A stretch of DNA of 64,000 nt, from NCBI GenBank assembly GCA_001770955.1, contig MESL01000054.1, forward strand, positions 44,239-108,238, written 5' to 3'. This DNA comes from Burkholderiales bacterium RIFCSPLOWO2_12_FULL_65_40. GTDB lineage: Bacteria; Pseudomonadota; Gammaproteobacteria; Burkholderiales; Burkholderiaceae_C. Position 1 is the first letter of the stretch. The number at the start of each line of letters is the position of its first letter. Below are positions 37,388 to 47,157 of this stretch, piece after piece. A program made the position numbers and the translations under genes. The notes below the pieces were generated by a model, which searched no databases, was not told the origin of the DNA, and worked only from the letters and a program-made list of their open reading frames with translations.

Positions 37388-37403
37388 GGTAATTTAAATT
37401 ACC
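37388..37403. promoter_or_regulatory. perfect palindromic operator GGTAATTTAAATTACC
   Basis: A perfect 16-base palindrome 59 bases before the acyl-CoA dehydrogenase start, in an AT-rich patch of an otherwise GC-rich region. A related TTACC half-site sequence (37220-37245) lies by the TetR gene's own start. Both are consistent with TetR control of both directions. Confidence 0.65.
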
Positions 37404-37462
37404 AATTTTTCACATGAAAGGCTTTTTGGTCCCTGATCGCAATCACATGAGGATCTGACCCC

Positions 37463-38617
37463 GTGGCTATTCAAAATTTTGCTCCCGCCTGGATGACTGA
37501 AGAGCACCAGATGCTGTACGACTCGGCCAGCCGTTTCTTCAAGGAACAATGGGCTCCCAAGGACGTAGCTTGGCGCCAGGCAGGAATGATGGACCGACAG
37601 GCCTGGGAGGAAGCCGGAGCCAATGGCTTTCTGTGCGCCTCCATGCCCGAGGAGTACGGCGGTGCGGGAGGCGACTTTGGTCACGAGGCGGTGCTGATCC
37701 TGGCCCAGGGCTCGGCGGGTATTTCGGGGTTTGGTGGCTCGCTGCATTCGGGCATCGTGGCGCCCTACATCCTGCACCATGGCACCGAAGAGCAGAAAAA
37801 GCGCTGGCTGCCGCGCCTGGCCACGGGCGAGCTGATTGGCGCCATCGCCATGACCGAGCCCGGCACGGGCTCGGACCTGCAGGGCGTGCGCACCACAGCC
37901 ACCCGTGAAGGCGACAGCTACCGCATCAACGGCAGCAAGACCTTCATCACCAACGGCCAGCTGGCCACCCTCGTCATTGTGGTCTGCAAGACCGACAAGG
38001 ACCAGGGAGCGCAGGGCATGTCGCTGATGGTGGTCGAGACCGACCAGGTGCAGGGCTTTCGCCGCGGCCGCAACCTCGACAAGCTCGGCATGGAGTCCCA
38101 GGACACGTCTGAACTGTTTTTTGATGACGTGGTCGTTCCCGCCACCAACCTGCTGGGCGGGCACGAGGGCATGGGCTTCATCCAGCTGATGCAGGAATTG
38201 CCGCAGGAGCGCCTGATCGTCGCCGTGGCCGGTATTGCCGCCATGGAGCTGGCCATGCAGGAAACCCTGGCCTACACCAAGGAGCGCAAGGCCTTCGGCA
38301 AGCCTGTCTTTGCGTTTCAGAACACGCGCTTCAAGCTGGCTGAATGCCAGGCGCTGCTGATGGCTTCGCGCGCGCTGGTCGATGCGGCCATGGTGGCGCA
38401 CCTCAAGGGCGAGCTGGGTGTGGACCGTGCCGCACTCATCAAATACTGGATCAGCGACAACCAGTGCAAGCTGATCGACGAATGCCTGCAGCTGTTTGGC
38501 GGCTATGGCTACATGAAGGAATACGTCATCGCCCGCCTGTATGCCGATGCGCGCGTGCAGCGCATCTACGGCGGCACGAACGAAATCATGAAAGAGCTGG
38601 CTTCACGCTTCCTGTGA
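37463..38617 (+). CDS. acyl-CoA dehydrogenase (long-chain-type active site)
   Basis: A 384-residue flavoenzyme starting at a GTG preceded by GAGGAT. FAD-site motifs are IAMTEPGTGSDLQG and ITNGQLA; FGKPVFAFQNTRFKLAE and QLFGGYGYMKEYVIARLYAD follow. The C-terminus IYGGTNEIMKELASRF has Gly where medium-chain enzymes carry the catalytic Glu. The base is instead expected at the Glu of LPQERLIV, as in long-chain and isovaleryl-CoA dehydrogenases. The protein resembles mammalian ACADL in both regions. It makes trans-2-enoyl-CoA in the first beta-oxidation step and is first gene of the TetR-controlled operon. Chain length is not provable. Confidence 0.93.
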   Translation: MAIQNFAPAWMTEEHQMLYDSASRFFKEQWAPKDVAWRQAGMMDRQAWEEAGANGFLCASMPEEYGGAGGDFGHEAVLILAQGSAGISGFGGSLHSGIVAPYILHHGTEEQKKRWLPRLATGELIGAIAMTEPGTGSDLQGVRTTATREGDSYRINGSKTFITNGQLATLVIVVCKTDKDQGAQGMSLMVVETDQVQGFRRGRNLDKLGMESQDTSELFFDDVVVPATNLLGGHEGMGFIQLMQELPQERLIVAVAGIAAMELAMQETLAYTKERKAFGKPVFAFQNTRFKLAECQALLMASRALVDAAMVAHLKGELGVDRAALIKYWISDNQCKLIDECLQLFGGYGYMKEYVIARLYADARVQRIYGGTNEIMKELASRFL

Positions 38618-38656
38618 TGCCAGACCGCAAACCCGTTCACTCAACAAGGAGCTTCC

Positions 38657-39862
38657 ATGACTGAAGCCTATATTTTCGACGCCGTGCGCACGCCGCGTGG
38701 CAAGGGCAAGAAGGACGGCCGCCTGCACCAGGCCACACCGGTCTGGCTGCTGCGCACGCTGCTGCAGGCGCTGCAAGAGCGCAACCGGCTTGATACCACG
38801 CTGGTCGATGATGTGGTGCTGGGCTGCGTCACCCCTGTGGGCGAGCAGGGCGCCGACATTGCCCGCACCGCCGTGCTGGACGCGGGCTGGGCGCAAACCG
38901 TGGCGGGCGTGACGCAGTCGCGCTTCTGTGCCTCGGGCCTGGAGTCCGTCAACCTGGCCACGGCCAAGATCCTGTCCGGCATGGAAGACATGGTCGTCGC
39001 GGGTGGCGTGGAGTCCATGAGCCGCTGGGCCATGGGCAGCGATGGCGGCGCCTGGGTCATGGACCCGCGCGTCAACAGCGGCACAGCCTTTGTTCCGCAG
39101 GGCATCAGTGCCGACCTCATCGCCACGCTCGAAGGCTTCGGTCGCCAGGATCTGGATGCTTTTGCCGCTGAATCCCACCGCCGCGCTGCGGCCGCGCAGG
39201 CTGCGGGCCATTTCAACCGTTCCGTTGTGGCCGTCAGGGACATCAACGGCATGATTCTGCTGGACCGCGACGAAACCATCCGCCCGGGTACCTCGGTCGA
39301 ATCGCTCGCCAAGCTCAATTCCTCGTTCGAAATGATGGGCACCATGGGTTTTGATTCCACGGCGCTGGACAAGTACACCACCATCGAAAAGATCCACCAC
39401 CACCACCACGCGGGCAACTCCTCGGGCATCGTCGATGGCGCGGCGTTGATGCTGCTGGGCAGCAAGGCTGCAGGCGAAAAGGCAGGCCTCAAGCCCCGTG
39501 CCCGCGTACGCATGTGTGCCGTCATCGGCTCCGAGCCCACCATCATGCTGACCGGCCCCACGCCTGCGTGCCGCAAGGCGCTGGCCAAGGCGGGCATGTC
39601 GGCGTCAGACATCGACCTGTGGGAAATCAACGAGGCCTTTGCCACCGTGCCCATGAAGACAGCGCGCGACCTGGGCGTGCAGCTCGACCGCGTGAACGTC
39701 AACGGCGGTGCCATCGCCATGGGCCACCCCCTGGGTGCCACGGGCGCCATCATCCTGGGTACGGCGCTGGACGAGCTGGAACGCACCGGCAAAGCCACAG
39801 CCATGGCCACCCTGTGCGTCGGTGCCGGTATGGGCATCGCCACCATCATCGAACGCGTTTGA
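38657..39862 (+). CDS. acetyl-CoA C-acyltransferase (thiolase)
   Basis: A 401-residue thiolase. The nucleophilic cysteine is Cys91 in [13 protein letters not shown], the HxxGxTG-like histidine is in [16 protein letters not shown], and the second catalytic Cys is in [17 protein letters not shown] is present. It splits 3-ketoacyl-CoA to acetyl-CoA plus a shortened acyl-CoA. An AAGGAGC site precedes ATG 38657. A natural run of five histidines ([13 protein letters not shown]) lies just before the conserved AGNSSG loop. It is second in the operon and matches the beta subunit role for the FadB/J-like protein downstream. Confidence 0.93.
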   Translation: MTEAYIFDAVRTPRGKGKKDGRLHQATPVWLLRTLLQALQERNRLDTTLVDDVVLGCVTPVGEQGADIARTAVLDAGWAQTVAGVTQSRFCASGLESVNLATAKILSGMEDMVVAGGVESMSRWAMGSDGGAWVMDPRVNSGTAFVPQGISADLIATLEGFGRQDLDAFAAESHRRAAAAQAAGHFNRSVVAVRDINGMILLDRDETIRPGTSVESLAKLNSSFEMMGTMGFDSTALDKYTTIEKIHHHHHAGNSSGIVDGAALMLLGSKAAGEKAGLKPRARVRMCAVIGSEPTIMLTGPTPACRKALAKAGMSASDIDLWEINEAFATVPMKTARDLGVQLDRVNVNGGAIAMGHPLGATGAIILGTALDELERTGKATAMATLCVGAGMGIATIIERV

Positions 39863-39876
39863 GGAAAGGCCAACCC

Positions 39877-42024
39877 ATGACACAGAACAACACCATTGCC
39901 TTCGAGGTGGACGCCAGCGGCATCGGCCTGGTCACCTTCGACCAGCCTGGCCGCGTGATGAATGTGCTCACGCCCGAGCTGCTGGGCGGTTTCGCCACCC
40001 TTCTGGAGCGGCTGGAGAAAGAAGACTCCCTCAAAGGCCTGGTCATCACCTCCGGCAAACCCACCTTCATCGTGGGCGCCGATATTGACCAACTCAGCCA
40101 GATCACCACCGTCGAACAGGCGTTCCAGCTCGGCGAAGAACTCAAGGCCCTGATGCGTCGCATGGAGAAATGCGGCAAACCCGTGGTGGCTGCCCTGAAC
40201 GGCACCACGCTGGGCGGCGGCCTGGAACTGGCACTGGCCTGCCATGCCCGTTTTGCGCTCGATGAACCCAAATTCAAGCTCGGTTTGCCCGAGGTGAAGC
40301 TCGGCCTGCTTCCGGGGGCTGGCGGCACCCAGCGCCTTCCGCGCCTGATCGGCATCCAGAAGAGCTTTGAACTCATCACCCAGGGCACCGAACTGAGCGC
40401 CGCCAAGGCCAAGGGACTGGGCATCGTCAATGACCTGGCTGCCTCGCGCGAGGAACTGCTGCAGAAGGCGCACGAATGGTGCCTGGCCAACCCCAAGCCC
40501 GTGCAGCCCTGGGACGCCAAGGGTTTCCGCATTCCGGGGGGCGACAGCAAGAGCCCGGCCGTGGTGCAGATGCTGGCCATCGCGCCGTCCATGGCCAATG
40601 CCAAGGCCCATGGCAACTACCCGGCCATCACGCACATCATGAGTTGCCTGTTCGAGGGCTGCCTGCTCGACATCGACAACGCTTTGCAGGTGGAGTCGCG
40701 CTACTTCGCAGCCTGTATCGTCTCGCAGGTCAGCAAGAACATGATCGGCACGCTGTGGTACCAGCTCAATGCCATCAAGAAGGGCCAGTCGCGGCCCAAG
40801 GATGTGCCCGCTGGCAAGGTCCGCAAGGTCGGCATCCTGGGCGCGGGCATGATGGGCGCGGGTATCGCCTACGTTTCGACCAAGGTGGGCATCGACGTCG
40901 TGCTGCTCGACACCACGCAAGAGAACGCCGAGAAGGGCAAAGCCTACTCGCAAGGTCTGCTGGACAAGGCGCTTGCGCGCGGCAGGACCACGCCGGACAA
41001 GCGCGACGCGTTGCTCGCGCGCATCCTGCCCACCACGCGCTACGTAGACCTGCAAGCTTGTGACCTGGTGATTGAGGCCGTGTTCGAGGATCGCGCCATC
41101 AAGGCCGAATGCACGCGAAAGGCTGAAGCCGTCATCGCGCCAGGTGCCGTGTACGCCTCGAACACCTCGACGCTGCCCATCACGGGCCTGGCCCAGGCCA
41201 GCAGCCGCCCGGCGAACTTCATCGGCCTGCATTTCTTCTCGCCCGTAGACAAGATGCCGCTGGTCGAGATCATCGTGGGCGAGAAAACCTCCGACGAAAC
41301 GCTGGCGCGCGGCTTTGACTACGTGCAGCAGATCGGCAAAACACCGATCGTGGTCAATGACAGCAGGGGCTTCTACACCTCACGCGTGTTCGCCACGTAT
41401 GTGATGGAGGGCATCGCCATGCTCGCCGAGGGCGTGCATCCACGCTCCATCGAGGTGGCAGGCATCAAGGCCGGCATGCCCATGCCGCCGCTGGCACTGC
41501 AGGACGAGGTTTCGCTGAGCCTGTCGCTGCACATCAGCGACCAGACGCGCCGCGACCTGGAAGCCGAAGGCAAGAGCTACCCTGTCCATCCCGCAGAGGC
41601 GGTGCTGCGCCAGCTCGGTGGTGAACTCGGACGTGTCGGCAAGAAGGCCGCCAAGGGCTTCTACGACTACCAGGGTAAGGAAAAAACCCTGTGGCCAGAC
41701 CTCACCAAACTCTATCCACCGCGCGCCGACCAGCCCGCGCAGCAGGAACTGATGGACCGTCTGATGTTCATCCAGGCCAACGAAGCGGCGCGCTGCTTCG
41801 AGGAGAACGTGGTGCGCTCCGTGGCAGACACCAACATCGGTTCCATCTTTGGCTGGGGCTTCGCACCGCACCAGGGCGGGGCACTGCAGTTCATCAACGC
41901 TATGAGCGCGCAGCGCTTCGTGGAACGCTCGCGCGAACTGGCGCGGCAGCATGGCGCGCGCTTCGAGCCTGCGGCCATCGTCGTCAAGATGGCCCGGGAC
42001 GGCGGGAGGTTCGAGGATGCGTGA
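39877..42024 (+). CDS. fadJ: 3-hydroxyacyl-CoA dehydrogenase / enoyl-CoA hydratase fusion (FadB/FadJ-like)
   Basis: A 715-residue fusion. The crotonase (enoyl-CoA hydratase) domain is at residues about 1-190, with [19 protein letters not shown] and the glutamates in [19 protein letters not shown]. The NAD-binding 3-hydroxyacyl-CoA dehydrogenase domain begins near 309 with [18 protein letters not shown]; the catalytic His is in [19 protein letters not shown]-terminal dehydrogenase domains follow. It carries out hydration and oxidation, steps two and three of beta-oxidation, with the adjacent thiolase. ATG 39877 has GAGGAAAG upstream. Its end overlaps the next gene by 8 bases. Confidence 0.93.
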   Translation: MTQNNTIAFEVDASGIGLVTFDQPGRVMNVLTPELLGGFATLLERLEKEDSLKGLVITSGKPTFIVGADIDQLSQITTVEQAFQLGEELKALMRRMEKCGKPVVAALNGTTLGGGLELALACHARFALDEPKFKLGLPEVKLGLLPGAGGTQRLPRLIGIQKSFELITQGTELSAAKAKGLGIVNDLAASREELLQKAHEWCLANPKPVQPWDAKGFRIPGGDSKSPAVVQMLAIAPSMANAKAHGNYPAITHIMSCLFEGCLLDIDNALQVESRYFAACIVSQVSKNMIGTLWYQLNAIKKGQSRPKDVPAGKVRKVGILGAGMMGAGIAYVSTKVGIDVVLLDTTQENAEKGKAYSQGLLDKALARGRTTPDKRDALLARILPTTRYVDLQACDLVIEAVFEDRAIKAECTRKAEAVIAPGAVYASNTSTLPITGLAQASSRPANFIGLHFFSPVDKMPLVEIIVGEKTSDETLARGFDYVQQIGKTPIVVNDSRGFYTSRVFATYVMEGIAMLAEGVHPRSIEVAGIKAGMPMPPLALQDEVSLSLSLHISDQTRRDLEAEGKSYPVHPAEAVLRQLGGELGRVGKKAAKGFYDYQGKEKTLWPDLTKLYPPRADQPAQQELMDRLMFIQANEAARCFEENVVRSVADTNIGSIFGWGFAPHQGGALQFINAMSAQRFVERSRELARQHGARFEPAAIVVKMARDGGRFEDA

Positions 42025-43183
42025 CCCAGCTTTGAGCAAGGTGTACGTCGACTACTTCAACGATACCCATGGCATGGTGCGCGACACCATGCGCCGTTTC
42101 GTCACCGAAGCCGTCAAACCGAACATCGACGCATGGGAAGAGGCGGGCACCTTCCCCCGCGAGGTCTACCAGCAGGCGGGCAGCCTGGGCCTGCTGAGTA
42201 TTGGCCACCCCACCGAGTTTGGTGGTTCTGGCGAGCAGGATGTGTTTCTGAAGGTGGCGGCCAGTGAGGAACTGATGCGCAGCGGCTCGGGCGGCTTTGT
42301 CGCCAGCCTGGGTTCGCTGGACATCGGCTTGCCGCCGGTCTGGCGCATGGGCTCGGACGAACTCAAGCAGCGGGTGGTGCCGCAGGTTCTTGCGGGCGAG
42401 AAGATCATCGCCCTGGCGATCACCGAGCCCAGCGGCGGCTCGGACGTGGCCAATCTCAAGACGCGCGCGGTACGTGATGGCGATCACTATGTGGTCAACG
42501 GCTCCAAGACTTTCATCACCTCGGGCGAGCGTGCCGACTACTACACGGTGGCTGTGCGCACGGGCGAGGCGGGTTTTGGCGGCGTCTCGCTGTTGCTCAT
42601 CGAGAAGGGTACACCGGGCTTTTCGGTCGGGCGCAATCTGAAAAAGATGGGCTGGTGGGCCTCGGACACGGCCGAGCTGTTCTTCCAGGACTGCCGCGTT
42701 CCTGCAGCCAACCTGCTGGGGCCGGAGAACTCGGGCTTTTTCACCATCATGGCCAATTTCCAGGCCGAGCGCCTGAGCCTGGCCATCATGGCCTACATGA
42801 CGGCGCAGCTCGCGCTGGAGCAATGCCTGGCCTACGTGAAGGAGCGCACCGCCTTCGGCAAGCCGCTGTCCAAGCACCAGGTCATCCGCCACAAGCTCGC
42901 CGAAATGTCCACCCAGGTGAACGTGGCACGTGAATACGCCTACCGCTGCGCAGCCCGCATGCAGGCGGGCGAATCGGCCATTGCCGAGGTCTCGATGGCC
43001 AAGAACTTTGCCACCTCGGTGTCCACCATGGTCACGCACGAGGCTGTGCAGATCTTCGGCGGCATGGGCTACATGCGCGAGTCGCTGGTCGAGCGCCTGT
43101 ACCGCGACAACCGTATCCTCTCGATCGGTGGCGGCACGCACGAGATCATGAACGAGATCATCTCGAAGCAGCTCGGGTTGTGA
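42017..43183 (+). CDS. acyl-CoA dehydrogenase (second in operon)
   Basis: A 388-residue acyl-CoA dehydrogenase. It has ALAITEPSGGSDVANLKTRA and FITSGERADYYTVAVRTG (FAD and substrate motifs), VKERTAFGKPLSKHQVIRHK, and a C-terminal IFGGMGYMRESLVERLYRD ending in IGGGTHEIMNEIISKQLGL. As in the first dehydrogenase, Gly replaces Glu at the medium-chain base position, and the helix-G Glu (in AERLSL) is the likely base. It overlaps the preceding gene by 8 bases, and its stop overlaps a GTG start of the CoA-transferase gene. Two dehydrogenases in one operon suggest two chain lengths or a branched intermediate. Confidence 0.93.
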   Translation: MRDPALSKVYVDYFNDTHGMVRDTMRRFVTEAVKPNIDAWEEAGTFPREVYQQAGSLGLLSIGHPTEFGGSGEQDVFLKVAASEELMRSGSGGFVASLGSLDIGLPPVWRMGSDELKQRVVPQVLAGEKIIALAITEPSGGSDVANLKTRAVRDGDHYVVNGSKTFITSGERADYYTVAVRTGEAGFGGVSLLLIEKGTPGFSVGRNLKKMGWWASDTAELFFQDCRVPAANLLGPENSGFFTIMANFQAERLSLAIMAYMTAQLALEQCLAYVKERTAFGKPLSKHQVIRHKLAEMSTQVNVAREYAYRCAARMQAGESAIAEVSMAKNFATSVSTMVTHEAVQIFGGMGYMRESLVERLYRDNRILSIGGGTHEIMNEIISKQLGL

Positions 43184-44217
43184 CGGACATGGATGTGCCT
43201 CTGCTGCTGTCTGGTTTGCGCGTGCTCGACCTCACGCGCAACCTGCCCGGGCCGTTCGCCACGCGCCTGCTGGCCGACCTGGGCGCCACCATCGTCAAGG
43301 TGGAGCCGCCCGAGGGCGACCCGGCGCGGCCACTGGCGGCGCTGTTCGAGGCGCTCAACCACGGCAAGGAATGCCGCACCGTCGACTTCCGCAGCAGCGC
43401 CGACCTGGACAGGCTGCGTGCCTGGGTGCAGGAGGCCGATGTGCTGCTCGACAGTTTTCGTCCCGGCGTGCTGCAGGGCCTGGGGCTGGATGCGGCCACG
43501 CTGCACGCGCTGAACCCCCGCCTGGTGATGGTGTCCATCACCGGCTACGGCCAACACGGCCCCTGGGCGCAGAAGGCGGGGCACGACCTCAACTTCATGG
43601 CGCTCTCGGGCGTGCTGGACCAGATGCGCGCCCCCACGGGCGAACTGGCTCTGTCCAACGTGCAGTGGGGCGACCTGGCAGGCGGCAGCGCCATGGCCTG
43701 TATCGCGGTGCTGGCAGCCGTGTTCGAAATGCAGAGGACGGGGCAGGGCAGGCACCTGGACGTGAGCATGGTCCATGGCCTGCATGCCCAGCTGGTCATG
43801 CCCAGGGCTACCGGCGCCATGCTGGCGCCGCTGCTGGGGCGCCGCCCCGGTGCGGGCGAAGATCTGCTCAACGGCGTGCTGCCTTGCTACAACCTCTACG
43901 CCACGCAGGACAGGCGCCACCTGGCCGTGGGGGCGCTGGAGCTCAAATTCTGGAAGGCGGCGTGTGAGGTCTTCGACCGCCCCGACTGGGTGCAGCGCCA
44001 CTGGCAGCGCGGCCAGCTGCCGGGCTCGCCCGACTGCGCGGAGCTGCGCGCCGAGGTGGCCCAGCTCGTGGCGTCGCAGCCGCTGGCAGTGTGGAGCGAG
44101 CGCTTTGCACAGGCCGACGCCTGCGTGACGCCGGTGCTCATGCTGGAGGAGGCGCAGGCACACCCGCTGTTCGTGGGTGGTGCGCACCCGCAGCCTTGGG
44201 CAGAGATCACAGGCTAA
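43180..44217 (+). CDS. CaiB/BaiF family class III CoA-transferase
   Basis: A 345-residue protein with the family N-terminus LRVLDLTRNLPGPFATRLLAD and VKVEPPEGDP, then LLDSFRPGVLQGLGLD, SITGYGQHGPWAQKAGHDLN and the catalytic-Asp segment WGDLAGGSAMACIAV. This arrangement fits the racemase/CoA-transferase branch; alpha-methylacyl-CoA racemase is an alternative activity and would make sense beside beta-oxidation genes. The start is a GTG overlapping the previous stop (GTGA) or ATG 43189; no ribosome site settles it. It is the last gene of the acyl-CoA operon; nested-stem element B follows 16 bases after the stop. Confidence 0.88.
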   Translation: MTDMDVPLLLSGLRVLDLTRNLPGPFATRLLADLGATIVKVEPPEGDPARPLAALFEALNHGKECRTVDFRSSADLDRLRAWVQEADVLLDSFRPGVLQGLGLDAATLHALNPRLVMVSITGYGQHGPWAQKAGHDLNFMALSGVLDQMRAPTGELALSNVQWGDLAGGSAMACIAVLAAVFEMQRTGQGRHLDVSMVHGLHAQLVMPRATGAMLAPLLGRRPGAGEDLLNGVLPCYNLYATQDRRHLAVGALELKFWKAACEVFDRPDWVQRHWQRGQLPGSPDCAELRAEVAQLVASQPLAVWSERFAQADACVTPVLMLEEAQAHPLFVGGAHPQPWAEITG

Positions 44218-44233
44218 CCTGCATGCGCCCCAA

Positions 44234-44502
44234 AGAACTTGTCCGCACACTATTTGGTGCCACGCAGCGCTCTTTTCGGGATGGGATGCAAGGCGCGGTG
44301 CGCAGCCCATAGCTCGGCTATGGGCAAGCATCGCAACGCCGCAGACCGCCCGAAAAGAGCACTGCCCTTCGGGTTGGGGCGAAATCGGGCGATTTCGCGC
44401 CCTTGCCGCTTGCATGGGCCACCAGCCCATGCAAGCGGCAAGACCTCGAACTCCTCCCGATTGCGCCCTAACGTGGCGCCAAATAGTGTGCGGGCAAGTT
44501 CT
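44234..44502. repeat. 269-bp nested-stem element, copy B
   Basis: Outer arms 44234-44264 and 44472-44502 pair at 29 of 31 positions; the two differences are both G-U compatible. Inside are stem 44265-44280 with 44349-44364 (15 of 16), which holds the core words GCAAGGCGC and CAACGCCGCAGAC, and stem 44373-44389 with 44456-44471. The latter encloses a 17-bp perfect hairpin (44403-44419/44425-44441). Length and plan equal copy A at 10826-11094, though the stem sequences differ. It fills the gap between the CoA-transferase and deacetylase-like genes. Confidence 0.85.
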
Positions 44503-44513
44503 ACACTCGGCGC

Positions 44514-45551
44514 ATGATCACCTTCCACAACCCGCTGCACCACCTGCACGCCCCGGTGCATGAGTTCTTCCGGGGCGAACGGGTGCCTTGTTTCGAGAAA
44601 CCCGCGCGGGCCGATTTCGTCGAGGCCCGTCTGACCGAGCGCGGGCAGGCACTGCAGGCGCCCGACCAGGACAGCAGTGCGGTGCTGGAACGCATCCATG
44701 CGCCGCGCTACCTGCAATTCCTTCAGACGGCATGGTCGCAGTGGCTGGCACTGGACCCGGCCAACGCCACTGTGCAGCCGTTTCCCTCGGTCTGGCCCGT
44801 GCGCACCCTGCGCAGCGACATCGAACCGGACAACTTCGTTGCCAGGCTGGGGCTGTACTCCATGGACAACGGCACGCCGCTGGCTGCCGGCACCTGGCAA
44901 GCCGCCAAGATGGGCGCCGACGCCGCTGCCAGCGCGGCTGCGCGCGTGGCCGCAGGCGCGCGCGCAGCGTTCTGCTGCACGCGCCCTCCCGGGCACCATG
45001 CCGGCCCGGACTTCATGGGCGGATACTGCTTCCTCAACAACGCCGCCGTGGCCGCGCAGTCGTTGCGCGACCGGGGTGCGGCCCGCGTGGCCGTGCTCGA
45101 TGTGGACTACCACCACGGCAATGGTACGCAGAGCATCTTCTACCACCGCGCCGACGTGCTGTTCGTCAGCATTCACGGAGACCCGCGCACCGAGTACCCC
45201 TTCTACCTCGGCCATGCCGACGAAACGGGCGAGGGCGCGGGGGCTGGCTTCAACCTGAACCTGCCGCTGCCTGCGGGCAGCAACGTGGAGACCTGGTTCG
45301 CCGCGCTGGAGCATGCTTGCGCGCGCATCGCAATCTACGGTGCCGAAGCGTTGGTGGTCTCGCTCGGGCTTGACACCTACGAGGGCGACCCGATCTCGCG
45401 CTTTGCGCTGGCATCGGCGGATTTCCTGCGCCTGGGCGAGCGCTTGAAGCGCATGGGCCTGCCAGTGGTGTTCGTGCTCGAAGGCGGTTATGCGGCGGCT
45501 GAACTGGGTACGAACGCGGTGAATGTGCTCGATGGTTTCGAGCAGGGGTGA
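44514..45551 (+). CDS. histone-deacetylase-family amidohydrolase (acetylpolyamine type)
   Basis: A 345-residue zinc amidohydrolase of the arginase/deacetylase fold. The double-His motif is [15 protein letters not shown], the zinc motif [18 protein letters not shown], and the second zinc Asp is in [13 protein letters not shown], with GGYAAAELG near the end. Sequence style ([27 protein letters not shown]) fits acetylpolyamine amidohydrolases, which release acetate from acetylated polyamines; bacterial targets vary. It starts 11 bases after element B. An FAD oxidoreductase gene follows 17 bases after its stop, so the two probably form an operon separate from the acyl-CoA genes. Confidence 0.88.
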   Translation: MITFHNPLHHLHAPVHEFFRGERVPCFEKPARADFVEARLTERGQALQAPDQDSSAVLERIHAPRYLQFLQTAWSQWLALDPANATVQPFPSVWPVRTLRSDIEPDNFVARLGLYSMDNGTPLAAGTWQAAKMGADAAASAAARVAAGARAAFCCTRPPGHHAGPDFMGGYCFLNNAAVAAQSLRDRGAARVAVLDVDYHHGNGTQSIFYHRADVLFVSIHGDPRTEYPFYLGHADETGEGAGAGFNLNLPLPAGSNVETWFAALEHACARIAIYGAEALVVSLGLDTYEGDPISRFALASADFLRLGERLKRMGLPVVFVLEGGYAAAELGTNAVNVLDGFEQG

Positions 45552-45568
45552 GTCAGGAGGGATCAACT

Positions 45569-46687
45569 ATGGTGGACAAGGTCGATTGCGTGGTGGTGGG
45601 CGCTGGCGTGGTGGGCCTGGCCGTGGCGCGTGCCCTGGCCCTGCAGGGGCGCGAGGTTCTGGTGCTCGAAGCAGCCGATGCGATTGGCACAGGCACCAGC
45701 TCGCGCAACAGCGAGGTCATCCATGCCGGTATCTACTACGCCCAGGGCTCGCTCAAAGCCCGGTTGTGTGTGGAGGGCCGTGAACGGTTGTACCGCTACT
45801 GTGTGGAGCGCAATGTGGCGCACCAGCGCTGCGGCAAGCTGGTCGTGGCTACTTCCACCGATCAACTGCCTGCCTTGCGGGCTGTACAGACCCATGCGCA
45901 GGGCAATGGCGTGGAGCTGCAGTGGCTGGAGCGCGACGCAGCGCGCGCGCTGGAACCCGCACTCGAATGCGTGGCCGCGCTGCATTCGCCCGAAACGGGC
46001 ATTGTGGACAGCCATGGCCTGATGCTGGCGCTGCAGGGGGATCTGGAGAATGCCGGTGGTATTTTGGCATTGATTTCGCCTCTGGCGCTTGCCCAGTGCG
46101 CGCAAAATGCTATTGAATTGATAGCTGAAGACGGCACCCGATTGCAGGCCCGTGCGGTGGTGAATGCCGCCGGGTTGGCGGCCCCCGCGCTGGCTGCGCG
46201 CTTTGCAGGGCTGGACCCTGCCTGGGTGCCCCAGGCCCGCTTCGCCAAGGGCAACTACTTCACGCTCAGCGGCCGGGCTCCGTTCTCGCACCTGATCTAC
46301 CCGGTGCCCGAGTCTGCGGGCCTGGGTGTCCACCTGACGCTCGATATGGGTGGGCAGGCCAAGTTTGGCCCCGATGTGGAATGGGTGGATTCACCCGATG
46401 ATCTCGTGGTGAACCCGGCGCGCGGCGAGGCTTTTTATGCCGAGGTGCGCAAATACTGGCCCGGGCTGCGCGATGGTGCGCTCGCGCCGGGTTATGCAGG
46501 CATCCGGCCGAAAATATTCGGGCCGCAGGGCGCAATTTCCGATTTCGTCATCCAGGGCCCGGCCGTGCATGGGGTCGCCGGCCTGGTCAATCTCTTTGGC
46601 ATCGAATCTCCGGGGTTGACCAGTGCACTGGCCATTGGCGAACAGGTGCTGGGTTTGCTCGGAGACGGATGGAGTCCGACAGAGTAG
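45569..46687 (+). CDS. lhgO: L-2-hydroxyglutarate oxidase-like FAD oxidoreductase
   Basis: A 372-residue DAO-family flavoprotein: [18 protein letters not shown] binds FAD, then [18 protein letters not shown] and [19 protein letters not shown] are characteristic of L-2-hydroxyglutarate dehydrogenases. [19 protein letters not shown] and [12 protein letters not shown] further support this. It would oxidise L-2-hydroxyglutarate, or a related 2-hydroxyacid, feeding electrons to quinone. A perfect AGGAGG at 45555-45560 fixes ATG 45569; the GTG at 45548 is rejected. Residues about 171-188 ([20 protein letters not shown]) come from a family 1 repeat in a surface segment. Confidence 0.88.
   Translation: MVDKVDCVVVGAGVVGLAVARALALQGREVLVLEAADAIGTGTSSRNSEVIHAGIYYAQGSLKARLCVEGRERLYRYCVERNVAHQRCGKLVVATSTDQLPALRAVQTHAQGNGVELQWLERDAARALEPALECVAALHSPETGIVDSHGLMLALQGDLENAGGILALISPLALAQCAQNAIELIAEDGTRLQARAVVNAAGLAAPALAARFAGLDPAWVPQARFAKGNYFTLSGRAPFSHLIYPVPESAGLGVHLTLDMGGQAKFGPDVEWVDSPDDLVVNPARGEAFYAEVRKYWPGLRDGALAPGYAGIRPKIFGPQGAISDFVIQGPAVHGVAGLVNLFGIESPGLTSALAIGEQVLGLLGDGWSPTE
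46078..46130. repeat. dispersed repeat family 1, copy inside lhgO-like gene
   Basis: Contains GCCTCTGGCGCTTGCCCAG, then GCGCAAAATGCTATTGAATT and GATAGCTGAAG. In frame, it encodes a segment between the substrate domain and the return to the FAD domain. Confidence 0.75.
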
Positions 46688-46797
46688 CCCCACTTTTTGA
46701 CGCGGTACTCTCCATCGCCGCTAAGATGGGCCTGTGTCGCTCGCAATTTCCTTTGCGGCGCGTGTGTATAACGGTTGACTTGCAACGAAAGGCTTGT

Positions 46798-47109
46798 ATG
46801 ACGAACTCCGCTTCCGATACCCTCCACAGCGCCCAGACCGAACTGGAGAAACTGGTCTCCGACCTGCGTAGCCTGATGGCCAATAAGGATCTCGACAGCG
46901 TGCCCGAGATCAAGGTGTTGCGCCAGCGCCTGGACGACGGCATGCACAGCGTGCGCGATGCCGCCGTGCGCGCTGCACAGGAAGCTGCCCATCAGGCCAA
47001 GGATGCCGCCCGTGCAGCCGACCGCTATGCCCACGATGAGCCCTGGCGCGTCGCCGGCGCTGCTCTGGCTGTGGGTGCATTGGTGGGCTTTCTGCTTGCA
47101 CGCCGTTGA
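46798..47109 (+). CDS. DUF883/YqjD-like membrane-anchored protein
   Basis: A 103-residue protein. A helical, Ala-rich body (QTELEKLVSDLRSLMANKD, then RDAAVRAAQEAAHQAKDAAR) is followed by WRVAGAALAVGALVGFLLARR, a single C-terminal membrane helix with the GxxxG-like pattern of YqjD/ElaB proteins. In E. coli YqjD tethers ribosomes to the inner membrane in stationary phase. It is first of a three-gene module with a YqjE-like and a YqjK-like protein. GAAAGG before ATG 46798 supports the start; the longer frame overlapping lhgO was rejected. A possible -10 (TATAAC, 46767) lies upstream. Confidence 0.9.
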   Translation: MTNSASDTLHSAQTELEKLVSDLRSLMANKDLDSVPEIKVLRQRLDDGMHSVRDAAVRAAQEAAHQAKDAARAADRYAHDEPWRVAGAALAVGALVGFLLARR

Positions 47110-47157
47110 TGGAACGTGGCCCCTCATCCAGGGCCTGCGCGCCCCAGGGAGAAATAC

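Noticed and set aside
38668..41232. An 854-codon minus-strand open frame over thiolase and the FadB/J-like gene
   Set aside because: Antisense to two well-identified enzymes; low-complexity translation.
37463..43183. Loss of the catalytic Glu in both acyl-CoA dehydrogenases (Gly in the GGT motif)
   Set aside because: Long-chain and isovaleryl-type enzymes carry the base on helix G, and the matching Glu (in QERL and AERL) is present in both.
45548..45568. GTG start for the L-2-hydroxyglutarate oxidase-like gene
   Set aside because: A perfect AGGAGG at 45555-45560 serves ATG 45569, which also gives the normal N-terminus.
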